A DNA stretch of 6,192 nt from an uncultured Lachnospiraceae bacterium. Lineage in GTDB: Bacteria; Bacillota_A; Clostridia; Lachnospirales; Lachnospiraceae. Each line of letters begins with the position of its first letter. Within the stretch, counting starts at the first letter, position 1. This document shows, one piece after another, positions 5,419 to 6,192 of this stretch. The notes below the pieces were generated by a model. The model was not told the origin of the DNA. It ran no database searches and saw nothing but the letters and a program-made list of their open reading frames with translations. Position numbers and translations under genes: made by a program. The stretch is taken from assembly GCA_902795835.1 (NCBI GenBank), contig CADBNA010000066.1, positions 1 through 6,192 of the forward strand. Direction: 5' to 3'.

Positions 5419-5658
5419 ATGGCATTCATTTTCGGTTTTGGGAAGAAAAAAGAAGGGAAGCAAAGGCAAGGCGGTTTCGACTCTTCTAAAGAGACCCCTG
5501 TGCTGCACTGCAGCATCTGCAACGGTGAGCAGGTAGCCGGGTTTAAGGATCTTGTCACAGGTCATTTCCGTGATGTCCGCCTCATCCGGTCAGAAGCTGA
5601 ACTGGACGAATTCCGGAGAGAATACGGTATCACCGGGGATATTCCGCGGGAGTACTGA
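5419..5658 (+). CDS. Small CxxC-containing conserved-type protein of unknown function
   Basis: 79 residues from the ATG at 5419, chosen over the in-frame GTG at 5410 because GAGGTG (5407-5412) lies six bases before the ATG and overlaps the GTG. The N-terminus is MAFIFGFGKKKEGKQ, short and hydrophobic then basic. The middle has LHCSICNGEQVAGFKDLVTG, with a single CxxC pair, followed by HFRDVRLIRSEAELDEFRRE, likely a strand and an acidic helix. The end is GITGDIPREY. The C-S-I-C-x-G-E-Q-V-A-G-F-K core looks like one I have seen in small Clostridia proteins with unreliable functional names, so I assign none. One CxxC pair alone does not make a zinc site; dimeric metal binding or a redox pair is possible. 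It is divergent from the AlbA_2 gene, and its last codons lie in a 40-bp repeat. Confidence 0.75.
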   Translation: MAFIFGFGKKKEGKQRQGGFDSSKETPVLHCSICNGEQVAGFKDLVTGHFRDVRLIRSEAELDEFRREYGITGDIPREY

Positions 5659-5758
5659 GAATTGCAGCATCGCCAGGGATATTCCGCATGAGTACTGTAA
5701 GCAAGCATTATCTGATTTATATTCCGCAACATAAACAAAACTGCATATCCAGCCGCAC
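5632..5758. repeat. 40-bp degenerate tandem repeat covering the 3' end of the small gene
   Basis: The motif atattccgc occurs at 5639, 5679 and 5719, exactly 40 bases apart each time. The first two copies also share gagtactg (5650-5657 and 5690-5697) and gggat before the anchor. The first copy encodes the last codons of the small gene (GDIPREY). The second would read DIPHEY in another frame, because 40 is not a multiple of three. The third retains only the anchor. No terminator is visible for either flanking gene. Confidence 0.75.
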
Positions 5759-5782
5759 AAGCACTGTATCCGTTCCAAGAGT

Positions 5783-6192
5783 CTATTTCAGATACTGCAT
5801 AATAATTCTCTCAATCTTCTTTGAGTCCAGAGGCTGTCTCGTCGTCTCAAAGGTGTAGATCATCTGCCTTCCGGGCAACAGGCCTGACTGCTCGTACGTG
5901 TCCATTTTTCTGAAGGCGTCCTCTCTGTAATAGTGATCATCCATCAATCCAAAATGTTCCCAGAACAATTCTCTGCGGCCTTTCGTACGAAGAATCATAA
6001 AATCAGGATGGAATGTTATCCCGTTCAGGATCAGCGGATATTCATACCGGTAAGGTATCTCATACCGATTAAGTGTGTTTGCAATCAGCATTTCTGATTT
6101 CGATCTCACTCTTTCGCCGCGGTCAGAGAAAAATTCGGGCTGAGCATCATTGAACCCTTTTCCCTGATATTTTACATTTCTCCATTCTTCTA
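5783..6192 (-). CDS. Probable PD-(D/E)XK-type nuclease-domain protein, C-terminal part (runs off right edge)
   Basis: The minus-strand frame is open from the right edge to a TAG at 5783, showing 135 residues; the start lies outside the window. A GTG at 6109 could be called as a start. However, coding-like sequence continues upstream (YQGKGFNDAQPEFFSDRGER), so the gene is better treated as partial. In visible-residue numbering: RSKSEMLIANTL (29-40, Glu33), IPYRYEYPLIL (45-55, Glu50), HPDFMIL (61-67, Asp63), FWEHFGLMDD (76-85, Glu78), then Y-x-x-x-x-x-x-K (Lys95), TYEQSGLLPG and IYTFET. The spacing of E...E...PDF...WEHFG is what I would expect of a PD-(D/E)XK fold domain often seen at the C-terminus of uncharacterised Clostridia proteins. 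The canonical ExK lysine is not adjacent (E-H instead), so activity is uncertain. Substrate is unknown. Confidence 0.7.
   Translation of the reverse strand, partial: EEWRNVKYQGKGFNDAQPEFFSDRGERVRSKSEMLIANTLNRYEIPYRYEYPLILNGITFHPDFMILRTKGRRELFWEHFGLMDDHYYREDAFRKMDTYEQSGLLPGRQMIYTFETTRQPLDSKKIERIIMQYLK

Noticed and set aside
5318..5425. 36-residue N-terminal extension of the AlbA_2 protein
   Set aside because: It would overlap the divergent gene's start, lacks a ribosome binding site and shows no domain features.

Overview
The window looks like part of a Clostridia-type Bacillota chromosome, possibly Lachnospiraceae. This rests on family resemblance recalled from memory, strong GGAGG-like ribosome binding sites and sigma70/A-type promoters; no search was run. 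Base composition is uneven. Roughly 400-2000 is clearly GC-rich, while roughly 3500-5400 is visibly more AT-rich and carries accessory genes.

Left part (1-2000), all minus strand: an amino-terminal fragment of a UPF0303/heme-degrading-domain protein (runs off the left edge), a complete shikimate dehydrogenase-like gene (aroE) with its own promoter and leader, and a short-chain dehydrogenase (SDR) that keeps its catalytic half but has lost its amino-terminal nucleotide-binding half.

Repeat region (about 1994-2450): the SDR truncation point coincides with one of two 66-bp direct repeats. Between them lies an array of about 4.5 copies of a 63-64-bp repeat whose tails alternate between two types, giving a dimeric period of about 127 bp. 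The open frame leading into the SDR remnant runs through this array.

Middle (2469-3834), minus strand: a complete O-acetylserine sulfhydrylase (cysK) with an extended -10 promoter and a strong 14-bp terminator. Just upstream of it is a chimeric remnant made of a piece of one AlbA_2/HATPase-type protein joined in frame to an 80-bp near-identical copy of part of the neighbouring intact gene.

Right part (3834-6192): an AlbA_2 (Schlafen-like)/HATPase_c_4 protein on the minus strand. Its C-terminal winged helix lies in the -1 frame, with a six-A run and a long nested hairpin at the frame junction. Divergent from it is a small plus-strand gene with a CxxC motif, followed by a 40-bp tandem repeat that duplicates its 3' end. 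Last is the C-terminal part of a probable PD-(D/E)XK-type nuclease domain protein (minus strand, runs off the right edge).

No rRNA, tRNA, CRISPR array, transposase or integrase was seen. The strongest candidates for something undescribed are the alternating 63-bp array with its flanking direct repeats, and the frameshift/hairpin arrangement at 4020-4094.
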